A stretch of 64,000 nucleotides of DNA from Hyposmocoma kahamanoa (taxonomy: Eukaryota > Arthropoda > Insecta > Lepidoptera > Cosmopterigidae), in the NCBI RefSeq assembly GCF_003589595.1, contig NW_020654080.1:11461739-11525738 (forward strand), written 5' to 3'. The notes under the pieces were generated by a model. That model saw only the letters and a list, made by a program, of their open reading frames with translations. It was not told where the DNA came from and searched no databases. Shown one piece after another: positions 23,184 to 35,752 of this stretch (the first letter of the stretch is position 1; every line of letters starts with the position of its first letter). Made by a program: the position numbers and the translations under genes.

Positions 23184-24199
23184 GAAACATATAATTTTTG
23201 TGAATATTCTTGTTTTCTTGACTTGACCGGTACAACTAATGTGTTAAAAATCTAAGTTTAATGTTTATAAATAGTTTCTGGAATTAGCCAATTCCTATTC
23301 GGATTCCGTATTTTTTGGGTTCACTTCGTAGAGACGGGAAGGCGTGCGGTGTTAGGGGAGTGCGGCGGTGAGGTAAGGCTTGCGGTGCGCAGGGCGCCGG
23401 GGTCAGACGACGGCATTCAAGGTTAAGGCCACCCCACCACCCGCCACCATCCCTCCAGACTATATTAAGTGTGCCCGCTCTAACTGAAATTGTTGCTATA
23501 AGTCTATTGTATAAATTAGTCAATAAATGTGCAGTGAAGAAAACTCCAAGCTTTAACTATTTCGGAATAAATAATTTTTATTATTATTTTCCGCTATATT
23601 TATGACCGCAGATATTTGTTATTTTAAATTTCATCTGTGATTTTGTTAAACAAAATACAACTGTAAAGTACCCTCTTCTGAGAATGATATTTTAAGACGT
23701 TTGCAAGCGTTTTCTCAAACAAAGACTTTTGTTTTTCATGACATAAATGATGTTTTAATTCATTATACAGTCTTCATAAATCATTTCCGGAAATATTTAC
23801 GAGTGCACAATTAAGACCAAAAGTAATGCTTTAGTCAATAAATGCTTTGCAGCCACAAACTTATATGGGTTTTCAGACCACTTAGTTTTACAGGACATCG
23901 CTTTTCGCAGAACGGTCGTAATTTACTGAATACGCTGCTAATGCTTACATTGTATTTTTCATGAGCATCTACTTAGAAAATTGTAACTGAATCGTACCAC
24001 TTGCTTGTCTTGTACTCGAGTTTACAACAGGCGTAATTTGAGTGAAGAGTGTTTTAATGAAGGTTAGTAACTTGTTTGAAAAAAAAAATACATATTTTAG
24101 GCAAAAACATTACATCTGCCAAAATCTTGAGATGCAAAGAACTACACCAGTAATGGTCATTCGAAGACGCCCGTCACATGAATGTGACGTGAAGGGCAG
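23184..24199. other. intergenic; GC-rich patch at 23330-23480
   Basis: The patch 23330-23480 is GC-rich (GTGCGGCGGTGAGG, CACCCCACCACCCGCCACCA) and keeps a 79-codon minus frame open, probably by composition. The remainder shows no supported feature. Confidence 0.35.
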
Positions 24200-24210
24200 G
24201 TGGCTGTCAC

Positions 24211-24402
24211 ATGTATACGTGGCTGCACATCGCTGCAGGTGCATCTGCTATCTCTCTCCTTATTGCAGGAAAAGGTGTAAGAGTGAGCAGGGCGTCGGCA
24301 GTGCGAAACCGCATCAGAACGGAGTCGAGTCGAGGCAGACTGTCCGACGTCAACCGCTCAGACGAAATGCTATTAAGTGACGTCACGGGAGACATTGTGT
24401 AA
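24211..24402 (+). CDS. possible terminal exon: single membrane span with basic, Ser-rich tail
   Basis: The frame reads MYTWLHIAAGASAISLLIAG, a plausible membrane span, then KGVRVSRASAVRNRIR, a Ser/Arg stretch and an acidic end (DEMLLSDVTGDIV) before TAA. It could start at an upstream acceptor (GAAGGGCAG at 24191-24199) or at TTATTGCAG (24262-24270); both are in usable phases. The GC content is higher than its surroundings and an AATAAA follows at about 24548. The positive-inside pattern after the span suggests a type of C-terminal membrane tail. I do not recognise the protein and found no upstream exons. Confidence 0.35.
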   Translation: MYTWLHIAAGASAISLLIAGKGVRVSRASAVRNRIRTESSRGRLSDVNRSDEMLLSDVTGDIV

Positions 24403-25960
24403 TGTAAAACAGGGCTGTCTGAACCGTTTACTGATAGGTTTATTTCAACGAAGTAACGAAAATTCATAACAAAGATGGAATCTAGCACTTGTTATGTCTT
24501 TATTTTATAATACGGCAAATGAACTCGCTAAGCAAATTTACTTTGGAAATAAATGATTTGCATACATGGATATTTTAATCAGGTTTCGAAATCTTCAAAA
24601 TTTTTATTTTCTATCATCAAAGAAACCATGATAATTATCCGATATATATATAATATAATAATTATCGCACATATATTGAATCGGATAGTTTTGTCTTATT
24701 TTTGACTGAATGTGACAAACAGTGAGAAAACTAAATAAACAAAGTAAAAAATTTAGGAATGGAAAACGATCTGTTTTGTGGCTTTTTTGAGATTGACTTT
24801 TGACACGTTTGAATACGTCTGTAAAACATACACATGTCGCGACATTCCTAGCGGCAGTATTTTGTTGATCCATTTATTTTTTTAAATGTCAAGATATACA
24901 TATGTGAAGGTATCGTGATCGTACCTGGACATTTAAATATATGCTATGCTGCTGTTAATTTCTTTTTTGTTGCTGTCGAGACCCTGTGACAAAGAGGAAT
25001 GGGCAAAATGACGCGCGCGACAACACGTTATGTAAGTACGCATCCAATAACAATTAGACGGCTCAAATGAGCTTTTATCGCGTCTGCTCTCATTGTTCTT
25101 TTAACTAGGTGTCGGTATAATTATGTCTATCGCTCTGACTCACCAACCTGGGACCTGAATCTGTTATTTTTACTCGATGCGTTTTCGTCTGATAATAGAA
25201 AGAAATATCTACATAATAATACAAGCATAATACATGTGTACAATATTATGATTTTATGACTAAAAGTGTATTGCACTGAATATGGTCCAACTCAACAAAT
25301 ACTGCGGCGGAGCCACAGCGCTGGTTTTCAGAGGACCCTTTTCGAAATGGCCGATCCAAAATGTTAAACAAATAAAAGTAAAAAAAGCAAAAAATGTAGA
25401 ACGAGTAAAATAAGTACATAACATAATTAATTAAGCAATATAACATGACATGTATTTACTGCGATATGAAGTTCACTCTGTGTTCATGGATTTTAGGTTT
25501 TTGGGTGCCTTACACAAATAAAATAAAATTGCTCCTGGCGTGTTTTGTAGCAATAATTAAGGCTCGGCGCCCACTCACGGGACGGGGCAGCAAAGGATTT
25601 TTAGGTGACGAATAATAATATATCTTAAGTTTATGATATTATAGTTGCAATTTCAATGATAATATCGTAGCTGCAAAATAAAGCTGCGCTATGTTTAGGG
25701 CTACCGGACCTGCAGCCTCCGGAATACCTAGGGAGCCTTTAGGGATGCCTCGGTAGCTTTAGGGATGCCGAGTGCAACTATGCGGGTATGCGGGGTGACA
25801 GAGGCACACACAGCAGGCGCCTACGCTTTGCTTTTTACTTGTCGCCAGTTCAACATAAGTATTCATGACTTGTTGACGAAACATGGCAGAAGAAAACTTA
25901 GTTCATTTAGTTCCTTTAGATACACGAATGTTTATATAATATAAGTTTGCGATGCTACAG
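24403..25960. other. intergenic; irregular short repeats
   Basis: Segment 25690-25800 has copies of a CTTTAGGGATGCC(T/G) motif (for example 25736-25756 and 25758-25772) that resemble the 20-bp tandem at 25961. Otherwise AT-rich with no supported gene. Confidence 0.4.
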
Positions 25961-26030
25961 CTTCGGCATGCTTAAGGATGCTTTGGCATGCTTAATGATG
26001 CCTTGACACGCCTAAGGATGCCGCGACATA
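25961..26030. repeat. three to four tandem copies of a 20-bp unit
   Basis: The units are CTTCGGCATGCTTAAGGATG, CTTTGGCATGCTTAATGATG and CCTTGACACGCCTAAGGATG, in exact 20-bp register, followed by a decayed fourth unit (CCGCGACATA). Confidence 0.85.
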
Positions 26031-26681
26031 ATTGCTGTTAGTGTGCGCTTGCATGTAGGGATGCCGAAGGATTCCTTATCCCGAGCATGTTCTTTTGTTT
26101 GTACAAACGTAATGTACATGGTGTGATAATTTTTTTATGAAATTATATTTTCGTCTATTGATTGTCATTCCTATGAATTATTTTATTTTTCCTCCATAAT
26201 GTAATATCAATTCTATGAGTGCAGCTATACGTTCCTATACATAAAAATACGTATGGGATAAAAATAAAAGTGGGCAATTTTCTCAATAAAGATAGCGTCC
26301 AGCGTCATATTCATTATCCTATGTGGTGTGTTCTCGTAAAGGAGACGTATATACCTACCTAGTTACATTTTCTGGCATGTGATGGCTAACCATTAAGTAA
26401 AATATTGTAAAGTAAATATTACATAAAGTGTCAAATTAAGTTGTCAAGTAAATCTTAGGAATTTTTCACACTTCAGGCACTTCAATTCAAGAACAAAATA
26501 TTTAAAACCTATTTGTACAATTTGACATGAATGCGAAAAAATTTTAATGTGACTTTACTGCGGCCTTCTACGAAAGCATTCTAGCGTTTTACGTATGCAC
26601 AAAAATTGCATTTCAAATTTGTTTTTAAAATGTTGATTAAATGTAAAAGACGTAATTTACCTAGGTAAATAAATAAAAAAA

Positions 26682-26897
26682 TATAGCCTAGTGGTTTGAC
26701 CTACGCCTCTCAAGCAGAGGCCGTGGATTCGCAATCCTGATTTTGATGAGCTTTTCAGTGTTTCATGGTTCACAATACTCGGAAAACGTGTGAAGTCCCC
26801 AAGCCGCAATTAGCAAGCGTGGCGGACTATGGCCTAAACCCTCGCCAAAGAGGAGACCCGTGCTCAGCAGCGGGTCGTATAAATGGGTTGATGATGA
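26682..26897 (+). repeat. tRNA-derived SINE family E
   Basis: The head TAGCCTAGTGGTTTGACCTA is A-box-like and GGATTCGCAATCC is B-box-like. The body has GGCGGACTATGGCC and GGAGACCCGTGCTCAGCAGC and it ends in GGGTTGATGATGA, a common lepidopteran SINE 3' end. A partial copy lies at 48745-48840. Confidence 0.8.
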
Positions 26898-27285
26898 ATC
26901 CGCTTTTAATACAATACTAATATAGTTACAATCATATACGATCTTGGAAATAAAAAAACATTTTGTATAATATTTCTGCTAATAGGTATTCTGTGGTAAA
27001 ATCATGATTTTATCACTTATTGGTACTGCACTTCTAAATCATACCTAGTTACGATGTTTATTTATCGATCACAATTATTGCAGCAACCGTTTTAAGTAAT
27101 TAACTACATCATGTTGTGACTACCATCAAGTATCTCGATAGATTAACTTCATTAAAGTCAATGATTTATAGTGAACCCTTTAAAATTTACTGCATGTCCA
27201 TATTGCCTACATATAAGCATAAAGATTAACTAACAGCTGTATACTGAAGCAAATATTACGAAACGAACCAATTTGGAGGACCCAC

Positions 27286-27453
27286 CATTTGTACAAGTGT
27301 AGAGGGTAGACATTTCCATTTAGTACCAAAACTAACGATATCCATGTAAGTATGGCACATTATTGTCGTGAAATATACGATCATTATTATCCATAATGCA
27401 GATCCGAGCACTTGCTCGGCCTTTATAGTGAACACCTCCACAATGATGGACAT
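27286..27453 (-). CDS. possible first coding exon of a membrane protein, AIG1/FAR-17a-like
   Basis: The exon starts at an ATG (27453) and ends at a good donor, CAAATG|GTGGGT (phase 0), giving 56 codons. It contains a membrane segment (SALWIIMIVYFTTIMCH) and the sequence SFGTKWKCLPSTLVQM. In AIG1/FAR-17a family proteins, hydrolases of fatty-acid esters of hydroxy fatty acids in membranes, the first span is followed by a (G/F)GG.WK(F/Y)LTF...LQ motif; the resemblance is by eye and imperfect. No later exons were found to the left, so this may be a lone exon copy or chance. Confidence 0.3.
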
Positions 27454-30265
27454 TACAAGATTATAGTAGAATGAATGAGATAATAAGGTGACCTTACTTT
27501 TGACATCTGATGTACTGCTTCTATCCCTCGTAAATTCTACGCTAAACGTGGTATATAATTGTATACTCGGCTGACGAGTTGATGTTTTGTAAACGAGTTA
27601 TTTTCTACCTTTTTTTTCGACTGCCGTCACTATGCTCAAGCCAGCAATTGTAATCCAGGAAAATAATTGAATTATGAATTACAGACGCAATCACTTTCGG
27701 GGGCCGTGAGTGAGTTGTGGCGGCGTCGCGGCTGCGGCGGAAATGAGTCCTTCCTCTGCGCTATCGGCCGGCACTTTTGTTAAATTAAAATGGATGAGGT
27801 TTAAAGTGGAGCGGCAGTAACTAACGGTTGGCTCGTCGACGTCTACGCGTGATAACAGCAATATGTTACGCGGTAGAAAATAGGCCGCTGCTGCCGGGCA
27901 ACGCGTGGGGTCGCCACTCACGTTCGCAGCCGGGCTAACCTGTCACCATCGCATCGCTCGACTGTGGCATATGTCCCAAATTACTTTGTAACTGCCGAGT
28001 TACGACTCACTCAATTACCATTCCTTGTGTGCTCTTTCAACGCCACTTTTGCACTTCATTTGACTAAATTAATACCAAGGCATGTAAAAAAGTATGCTGT
28101 ATTTCTACAAAGTATGGAAAAATATAAACTTATTATTGTATTTCGGACTCTGGATTGTTAAAGTAGCTGTGGTCAATGGTTTGTCTGTGACACTACTATC
28201 ACAGGTGTATCGTATGTGTGAAGCTAAACAGTTTATTCACCGTCTATTGTCTAGTCTGCACGAGTGAATAAACGAACACGTCTGGTCTCGACGCGCGTCT
28301 GCAACTCATCACGACTACAGATAACATCGGCAAAATGGCACAATGTGCAACATTCGCCACAAAAGGCATGTAAATGCAATAAAAACCAAACACACAGGGT
28401 CGACATCAAGTACTTACCTACATACCTGAGTAAAGTGCAGAAAGATAAAACCACCTTATTTAGTTAGCAGGTACGACCATAAAAAGAGTTAGCGATAAAA
28501 ACGCGCGAAAGTGTGTTCGTAACGGATAATACCAACACTCGTAAATACTATACGTGCAAGCAAAAATCGGAACAGACTAAAATAATAAAAATGGAACCAT
28601 AACAATTTTATGGACGGTAAAAAACAACAATTGATCACATTAATATAAATGTCGCGTCGTGAAGTCGAAGGGTCAATTTGAAATAAAAACTGTCTGATTT
28701 TGATAAAAGATAAAAAACCGACGACTTTGCTTGACATTGCAATAAAAATGACGTTCACAGAATATGAACATTTGTTTACATTGTATATCCCTCTTAGACT
28801 ATGGAAACCATCCTCTAAGATATACCTACGCAAACTTAATGGTAACTATATATCAGAGAGTGAATTTGGTGTGACGAAATTATTGTCTCAAGGACGAGTA
28901 AGTAAATCAAAGGGAATGTTTTATGCGAGCAATGTTTGTGCCTGTCTAGGTAGGTATATAAATTTCCATAATGCAACGCGTCTAGACCAGGCGAAGTGCG
29001 AGTCGAGAACGCGGAGGACGATCGACGGATCTAGCGCGACGCTACGAACATTTACAGGGTGGAAAAAATCAAAGAAAAAAAAATCAACTCCCTTAATGTT
29101 TAAGATAGCTGACTTGACTTAAAAGAAGCTTTCTTTTATTCTTCATAACATGATGAAGTACATTTCAAGGACGTCTTTAATTGTAATACCCAATGTTTAT
29201 TTGGAGAAATTTTAGCCTTATGTAGGATTCTATTGATTAATATAATAAAATAGAGAGTGATTATTATTTCTGCCGTCCTCTAACTAAAATGCGGCTAAGT
29301 GACAAATGGTCAAATAACCGTTTTAAATAGTAAAAAATAGAGCACACAATTCTGTAGTTAACGTGTTCGACTTAACGGAACTTACCCTAACGATGGGTAG
29401 CGGAAATATCATTAAACAATTTCAATATTCTGAAAACGGGGTTATGGTTTTTATGATATCACAAAAATTTTTTTTAGATTTGCATTTATTTACTTCATTA
29501 CTCGCTCAGGTAAGCTTTTGAAAAAATCTGCAATTCATAACACGAAAATGTTTCCTTTGAGTAAAATTAGCTCCAATCATTTTTTCCACTCTGTATTATA
29601 CTTAATTGTCGTACCGTCGTCGTGTCGTCGTCATTTGTATAGCTGTACCCGTGTAAGCCGTAGGATCCAAAATATTAAAATGAGCCTTGAATATGTTACA
29701 TAAGTCAAATACACATTTATTATTAAATTAAACTACTAAAATTCATAATTTTCTGACGCCATTTTTATGGAGAAATTTATTCGAGTACTTTAAATTCAAC
29801 ACAACACTAGAAAACTGCACTTTATACTTATAAAGAATTTGAACAGATTTTTATTTATTGAGTTATTAAGTTTTCTCGACTGTTACACATTGGAAATGAC
29901 ACTACTTTACGTATCTAAATTGTATATATTTGTTTCCACAAAATTAACGTTTTGGGTTTTCTTTGACCATAGGACAAGTAAACACTAAGAATTAGTTTTA
30001 TTTCCTAGATTTTTATTTTACGAAATTGTCAACATTACTTAATCTAAATAGCAGACAAATTATACACGCTTTAGGACCGTAATAGATACTGTAATATGAT
30101 ATCTTTTTCATATTAATATATTATATGATACATCATTCCATAAAAAAGAACATGTTATGGCACAAAGGCGTGAGTGTTGTTTGTGTAATCTCGACGGAGG
30201 ACAACAAACGAACCATGCGGAGCGTCGTCTGGAGGTGAGACGAAGGCCTCTGCGTTGCCTTTTAA
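27454..30265. other. intergenic; GC-rich patch at 27690-27960
   Basis: 27690-27960 is GC-rich (GTGGCGGCGTCGCGGCTGCGG) and CpG-containing; it could be a promoter patch but no gene start was tied to it. The frames at 28489-28833 and 28700-29122 overlap on opposite strands and have no motif, so both are treated as chance. Confidence 0.35.
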
Positions 30266-30505
30266 ATGCATCGTAAATTGGTTTGCGACTGTCTAGACTG
30301 CCAGTGCTCAGACATGGCCGAAAGAATTAAATGCGTTGCTGAAAGGGCTAACGTCAAAGTTAACCCTTTTGACATTTTTCGTTCGAAATACAAAAACACG
30401 CTTCTCATCAATGTTCTCACAAAATCCTCTTATCGACTGGGTGTTCCTTGGAAATGTTTTGTTGATTACAAGCTTGCTTTTGATGTAGAAGTAACAAAAG
30501 AATAA
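30266..30505 (+). CDS. short open frame, unrecognised
   Basis: The 79-residue frame has four early Cys (VCDCLDCQCS) and then mixed polar sequence ending KCFVDYKLAFDVEVTKE. Codon choice looks more gene-like than nearby frames, and AT-rich DNA follows directly after the stop. No splice sites, partner exons or family motifs support it. Confidence 0.2.
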   Translation: MHRKLVCDCLDCQCSDMAERIKCVAERANVKVNPFDIFRSKYKNTLLINVLTKSSYRLGVPWKCFVDYKLAFDVEVTKE

Positions 30506-30978
30506 ATCTTAATAGCCGTTATCGTGATGTATATTATTTATTATATTTAATAAGTACTAAGGAACCAATTATGACAAAGACAAAAGTTTGACTAGTTAAA
30601 ATCAAAATCAGATGAGACATGATTTTCAAAACTAGAAAAGAGTATAAATATAAATATGCAATAAAAAACATTATAAAAATTACAAACATATAGATAAGAA
30701 ATTATTACTTAGTATGTATTGTTTATTTTGAAGCTGTTGAATATTCAAAACTTGCCGTTTAATACTTAGCTCGATGTAGTCTAGACTTGAACAAAAAAGT
30801 AAAGTCTCTTTGTTAAAGGCGTTTAATGACTGCTGTTAAGTTTACGAGCGTGTTTGCACTCGAGGAAATATTATTTACATTATAGTTACTTGTTCTACAA
30901 TACGTGATAGGAATCGCACAGTTTGATGTCATTGTTGCAAATAAGAGATTGTAGCAGTTTATCTATCTTAATATTTAC

Positions 30979-31197
30979 TGGCTCCGTGGCCGAACGGTTA
31001 CCATACCGGACTGCCACGCAGAGGTCCCCGGGTTCGATTCCCGGGCCGGGAGAAATATTTGTATGGCCTACATTTATTTCTCTCGTGAGTTTGGGTGTAA
31101 TTTGTGCTTGTCTATGTGTGTGTCCATGGCACCCGCGACACAGGGTTACCCTAGTGCGGGGCTATGTTGAGTGTGTGCGTTATTATTAATATTACAA
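30979..31197 (+). repeat. tRNA-derived SINE family A, full-length copy
   Basis: The head has an A-box (GTGGCCGAACGG) and a B-box (GGTTCGATTCC at 31031-31041). The body reads AGAAATATTTGTATGGCC, TCTCGTGAGTTTGGGTG, GTCCATGGCACCCGCGACAC and GGGGCTATGTTGAGTG, and ends GCGTTATTATTAATATT. The head does not close into a tRNA acceptor stem, so it is a SINE promoter rather than a tRNA gene. Other copies: 17449-17577, 54370-54584, 63376-63501, 63705-63920. Confidence 0.9.
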
Positions 31198-31657
31198 GTC
31201 AAATCAGCAAAATTTTGTAAATCACGATTTCTGAAAGGATCTACAGGGTATCAGTCAGGGTAAACGTTAAGTGTGCCCAGGCGATTATTCCGTAAATATG
31301 AGAGATGTCAAAAACCCTTAAACTGATATCGAAAATATGTTAGGTACCAATGATTTAAAAATGAAATAGAACTATCTGAAATGTTAACTTTTATCGATCC
31401 CGTACATTTAATATGACATTCGTAGAGAGAGACTTTAGTTTGCCTACTTTAAGAGGTAACAACAAGTTTATAAAGAACGAAACTGCTATAAATAGAGTAA
31501 TAAAACTATCTTGTAATTGGATAAAAACAAAGTGATGTTTTTGATCTCTTATATTTACGGAATTATCACTTAACGATTACAGCCTGTATAGTAAGAAAAA
31601 CTTTTTACGTAGTTAAATTCAGATTGTAGAGTCCTTTGAAGGACGTAATGTCACGCA

Positions 31658-31696
31658 TTGCACGCTAACTGCATCAGATATGTAGTTAGCGTGCAA
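31658..31696. repeat. hairpin, 13-bp perfect arms
   Basis: TTGCACGCTAACT and AGTTAGCGTGCAA surround a 13-nt spacer. Confidence 0.9.
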
Positions 31697-32203
31697 ATCA
31701 TTAAATCTTTTAACAACGGACAATGTGCATTGCAGTTAGAAGAGTAAATAGCTGCATATCGTATAAGTTAGTGGTGAACACAATGGATAATCATTGCTTC
31801 CATAGAAAAGTATCACTTATTTTAAACTGAATATAAATTTTATAATTTTTGTATAAAATAAATAGCGGTGCCTTCCAGGGTTACATGGCAGGTCTCTATA
31901 TTAATTTAAGAAGTTTTGTTCGTTACCCATATGATGCAATGATTAAATGATTATGATTACCCTTTTAAACTTTCGCGTTGAACTGTACTAACATTTGAAA
32001 ACGTCAATAACGCGTTTAAACACTAATAGGTATCGAGTTCTTCGATATTCTAATATGTATTTTCACACCTACCTATTTTCCCGTCATCTCCAGACTTACG
32101 TACTTTAAAAATGTTTGGCATTCATTTCAAAAACACGTTTTGTATGTATACACCAAGAAAAACCCACAAGTGATTGGAAACGAACTGAAAAATAGATGAA
32201 GAC

Positions 32204-32241
32204 TTCTAGTCCTTTGAGCCATGTGGCTCAAAGGACTAGAA
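32204..32241. repeat. perfect hairpin, 18-bp arms, 2-nt loop
   Basis: TTCTAGTCCTTTGAGCCA and its exact complement flank TG. The structure is almost a pure palindrome. Confidence 0.95.
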
Positions 32242-33036
32242 AATTATCTAATTAGCTGGTGGTAAAGCTGACAACCAAAGGCTATAAGAAACGTCTGAAT
32301 ATAAAAATCACACAGCAAAATAAACCACAATGATGAATTGATAAGTAGATATTGATTTACATAAGAAAGAAGTGCTATATAAAAAACAAGCCTATGCACA
32401 ATGAAATCGTAATGCAACCTTAATCATTTTGAAGCGAGCTCGTCTAGCAAGCAGCACAATCCTATATCAGCCACCAGACGTTTGTCATAGCCGAACAATG
32501 CACCGACGATACGGTCTACTGGCGCTATAAATTGTTTACGAGCCTACAATTTGCGCAAATTTCACAAAGCATTTTATATAATATATGATTTTTCCATTAC
32601 ACTGCCTAAGACCCGACGTATTGAATCATAACAAAAAATCATTACGTTAAAACGTTTGAACTATATAAACCAAAACTTGACTTGTTTAAGTCAAGTCCTT
32701 GTTCTAAAAGTCGCTTCATCAAAGGGATACGTGATGTCTACAAATGTGAAAAATATTTTGTGAAAATAACCTGTCTTCCAAACCTAAACTTTTCAAATAA
32801 ATGATACATGTTGCTAGGGAAGATTGTACCATCTGAAAAGTAATAACACATATATCTTGTAATATTAAGTACACAAAGCTTTCTTGTGTATCAAAACTCC
32901 TTTATATGATCTCTTTCATCGAAAAGGTGTAAGATGTATTTTTAAAAGTCGTTAATGGTACACATGACGTCGTAGGTAATGCATGTCAGTCTCAGAATTA
33001 TCATACTATAAGGCATGGACATAAAACGAATGAATC

Positions 33037-33066
33037 TAGGCTAAATGCGATTTCGCATTAAGCCTA
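33037..33066. repeat. hairpin, 14-bp arms with one mismatch, 2-nt loop
   Basis: TAGGCTAAATGCGA and TCGCATTAAGCCTA flank TT. Confidence 0.85.
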
Positions 33067-34131
33067 ATCTGTTGTGAACAAAGCACGCGAGTCACTGTTT
33101 AGGCCAACCCATGTTATTAATTGGCGTCATGTATTATAGGCCTACCGGGGGTGAGGGTGACGCAAGGGAGGAGTGCAGTCAGACGTCTAGACAGCCTATC
33201 CCCACCAAGTGCACCCCGCAATGGAACGCACCCCTGTTGACTCGTCATAATACGTAATAATAAGGACAATTTACGTCAATTGGGTACGTTTGTTTCAAAT
33301 TGTTACATTGATGCAGATTGCTTCATGTTCCTGTTTCATTTTTATTGTCATGCTAAGTGAAATCTGCACTATAATAACAGCATTTATGCATAAGTTCTTG
33401 CATTGAGTTTCCTTCTGTCGTCATATTATAATCATCAAACTTTTAGATTTTTTCTGGGTAATTTGTGTGTAAAGTCCGAGAGAATCAGTTTAAGATTTTA
33501 CTTACTTATATAAGTATACCTATATACTACGTATACACTTTTCATAATTTCTGTATATTGCTATATATAACAAATACATACATGTACAAAGTTTGACTAG
33601 AACTGAGGTGCTTTGGTTTAGCAATACTTAGCGTAGACGATAATGCATGGCTGCAGTTTTCATCCAGCCCAGCATGCTTAAATAGTAGCTATTTACAAAA
33701 CTTTTTAATGTAAGATAATGCATAGCAGTTTTCATAACAATGGGAAAATATAAACTAAATTTAGTTTGTATTACTTGATTGCAGGCATCTATTGGTATCG
33801 GATATAAGGAGTATATTAAAAATTAAAATGAAAGGAAGTTCCGTTATACTTCAGATTTCATGTTCAGAGAGGTTTTTATTTGTAAAAAATAAATAAAATA
33901 GGAAATACCACTTTGAAATGAAATGCAATGAAATGAAATGAAAAAATGAAAGTATATTACGTGTGGCTAGGATCAAAGAACTTAACGAGACCCCAAAGGA
34001 AAAGCACCCGAACTCTGTACTCAAGTAGTAGATGCTGGAATGGATTTTCTAGTTAATTTCGTCGTTTTTGTTTTGTTTTAGCATCTGTTGCTGAATATAT
34101 TGAGAGCTAAGCTCTAGCCGTTAGTCTGTAT

Positions 34132-35290
34132 TTTACCAAATGTTCAATAAGATTTGGCACAGGTCACTTTGTAGCACGCATCTTAACATGCCGAGAGATT
34201 TTATAAATAGGTCGCCAATTCATTGGCAGGACTTCGCATTAAATACGTCGTCCAGTAAATGCTGGCGCTCTACGAGCATCGGTGGTATCACACTATTCAT
34301 GCTGCAATCATCGATGTGTTGCAAAATTTCACCCTAGCAACATTCATTGTTATTGCAATACCGGTGATCTCCCTAATCAAACCCATGAAGCCTTTGGGTA
34401 TGCTGATGACAGCACAGTTGTGGACAGGTACTTGACCAATGCAAGGGTCAGTGCAGAAGAAATCCAGTCTTGTTGAGAGTCCATGGTTAGTCATTTGATG
34501 CAGTCTCCGATTGTCAAATTTAATGCTATCAAAACGCAGGCGTGTCTTTTCTCCGCAAAATGGAGTCCCTTTCTCCTGACTCCGACTTTTCGTGATGTAT
34601 CCATACCGATAGCCGACCATCTCCAGCTACTTGGAATGGACCAGTCGTCCAATCTGAACTTCGACAGATAGATTGAATCCATGGCAAAAAATGCAGCCAG
34701 GATGCTTGGCATCCTTTTCAGGGTGAGGCGTTACTTCACACCGGGGCAGTTGCTTCAGCTGTACCTAGCACAGTCCGGTCGTATATGGAGTACTGCTGCC
34801 ACTTATGGGATGGTTCTGCTAAATACCATCTGGCCACCTTGGATTCAATCGACAAGCGTTTCAAGAGGCTTATAGGTGACTCGAAATTAGTAGAGGCGAA
34901 GCTGCAGAGCCTTGAACACCACTGTTGCCCGCTTATCGGTACTCAGGATATATCACGGCGAGTGTGCGATGGAATTGCATAATCTGTTTCCGCCTTTCCC
35001 TTTCTATCATCGGGGGACTAGACGTGGGCTGGGATTCCACCCCTACGTTGTGGATATTCCCAGGATTCGCACGAAGCGTTTCGCTTCCACATTTATATGG
35101 CGAGCGGCTAGAGAGTGGAATTCCCTACCTGCGAACTTATTCCCCGAACGCTATTACTTGGACCTTTTCAAGGCGACAGTGAATATGCATTATTTAGGTG
35201 TGCATGCTATATCGTCGACCTCATCATCACTCACTACACAATCACTTTCCATCAGGTGAGATGGAGGTCAAATGCGCACTCATTTTTTAT
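34132..35290 (+). pseudogene. LINE fragment: C-terminal half of reverse transcriptase and 3' end
   Basis: Recognisable blocks are FNKIWHRSL (after the first catalytic motif), FGYADDSTVVDRYL (YADD box), VSIPIADHLQLLGM, MAKNAARMLGILFRVRRYF, EYCCHLWDGSAKYHLATLDS, and the C-terminal HPYVVDIPRIRTKRFASTF, then WRAAREWNSLPANLFPE. The pieces lie in different frames with several stops, so it is dead. The YADD motif and the C-terminal FYHR...HPYVVD pattern place it in the jockey/CR1-like group common in Lepidoptera. It ends in GGTGAGATGGAGGTCAAATG and a short A-run; a fragment of the same 3' end lies at 11393-11465. Confidence 0.9.
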
Positions 35291-35440
35291 ATAAAAAAAA
35301 ACAAGTTTGAGTGATGTAGAGTTTTTCCTTACAGTGGCTAAATTTGACATCGCAATGTGCTTCTGATACTGTTTCCTAAATACTCTATCCGGCAAGACTG
35401 ATGTCTGTAAAAAATGGCACTCAGTATACGCTTACATTTA

Positions 35441-35752
35441 AGTAGCAGTAGAGCTCTTTGTGAAAGAGTTGGTCCAGGGAAGTACTGCCACCTTGCCTAT
35501 TTCTGCTGCCAAGCAGTAATGTGAGAATTAGGTAGTGCGTTCCAGTTTTTAAGGGTACGAGGGCTGGCGAAATTAGTCACATGGGACTTGTTAACTTATG
35601 TCTCAGGGTGACGGGCGCAGTGGCATTACTTATTACTTACTTACTTAAAGCTCGGAGTGGCTCTGCAACTGTTATGGACAGGCGTGTCGCTTACAACCAG
35701 GCCTACGACTTTTTCGTGCCGTCACTAGGTATTATAAAAAATAAAATAAACA
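35441..35752 (+). repeat. interspersed repeat family B, copy 2 (long copy)
   Basis: Has GTAGAGCTCTTTGTGAAAGA, GGCCAAGCAGTAAT-like core, TATGTCTCAGGGTGACGGGC and the tail GACTTTTTCGTGCCGTCA ending in ATAAAAAATAAAATAAA. A CTTA tandem run interrupts it at 35628-35648. Confidence 0.75.

Larger units (their letters stand above)
31198..34131. other. intergenic, no gene seen
   Basis: Contains three hairpins listed separately and a GC-rich patch at 33135-33240 (CTACCGGGGGTGAGGGTGAC...). A degenerate (ATGAA)n run lies at 33916-33950. No exon was recognised. Confidence 0.4.

Noticed and set aside
28489..29122. Overlapping open frames on opposite strands
   Set aside because: Neither has motifs, splice sites or a gene-like composition over its full length.
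30979..31050. Possible tRNA gene
   Set aside because: A- and B-boxes are present but the acceptor stem does not pair and the unit continues into a SINE body repeated elsewhere.
34297..34712. Minus-strand frames opposite the LINE
   Set aside because: They are shadows of the reverse-transcriptase fragment on the plus strand.
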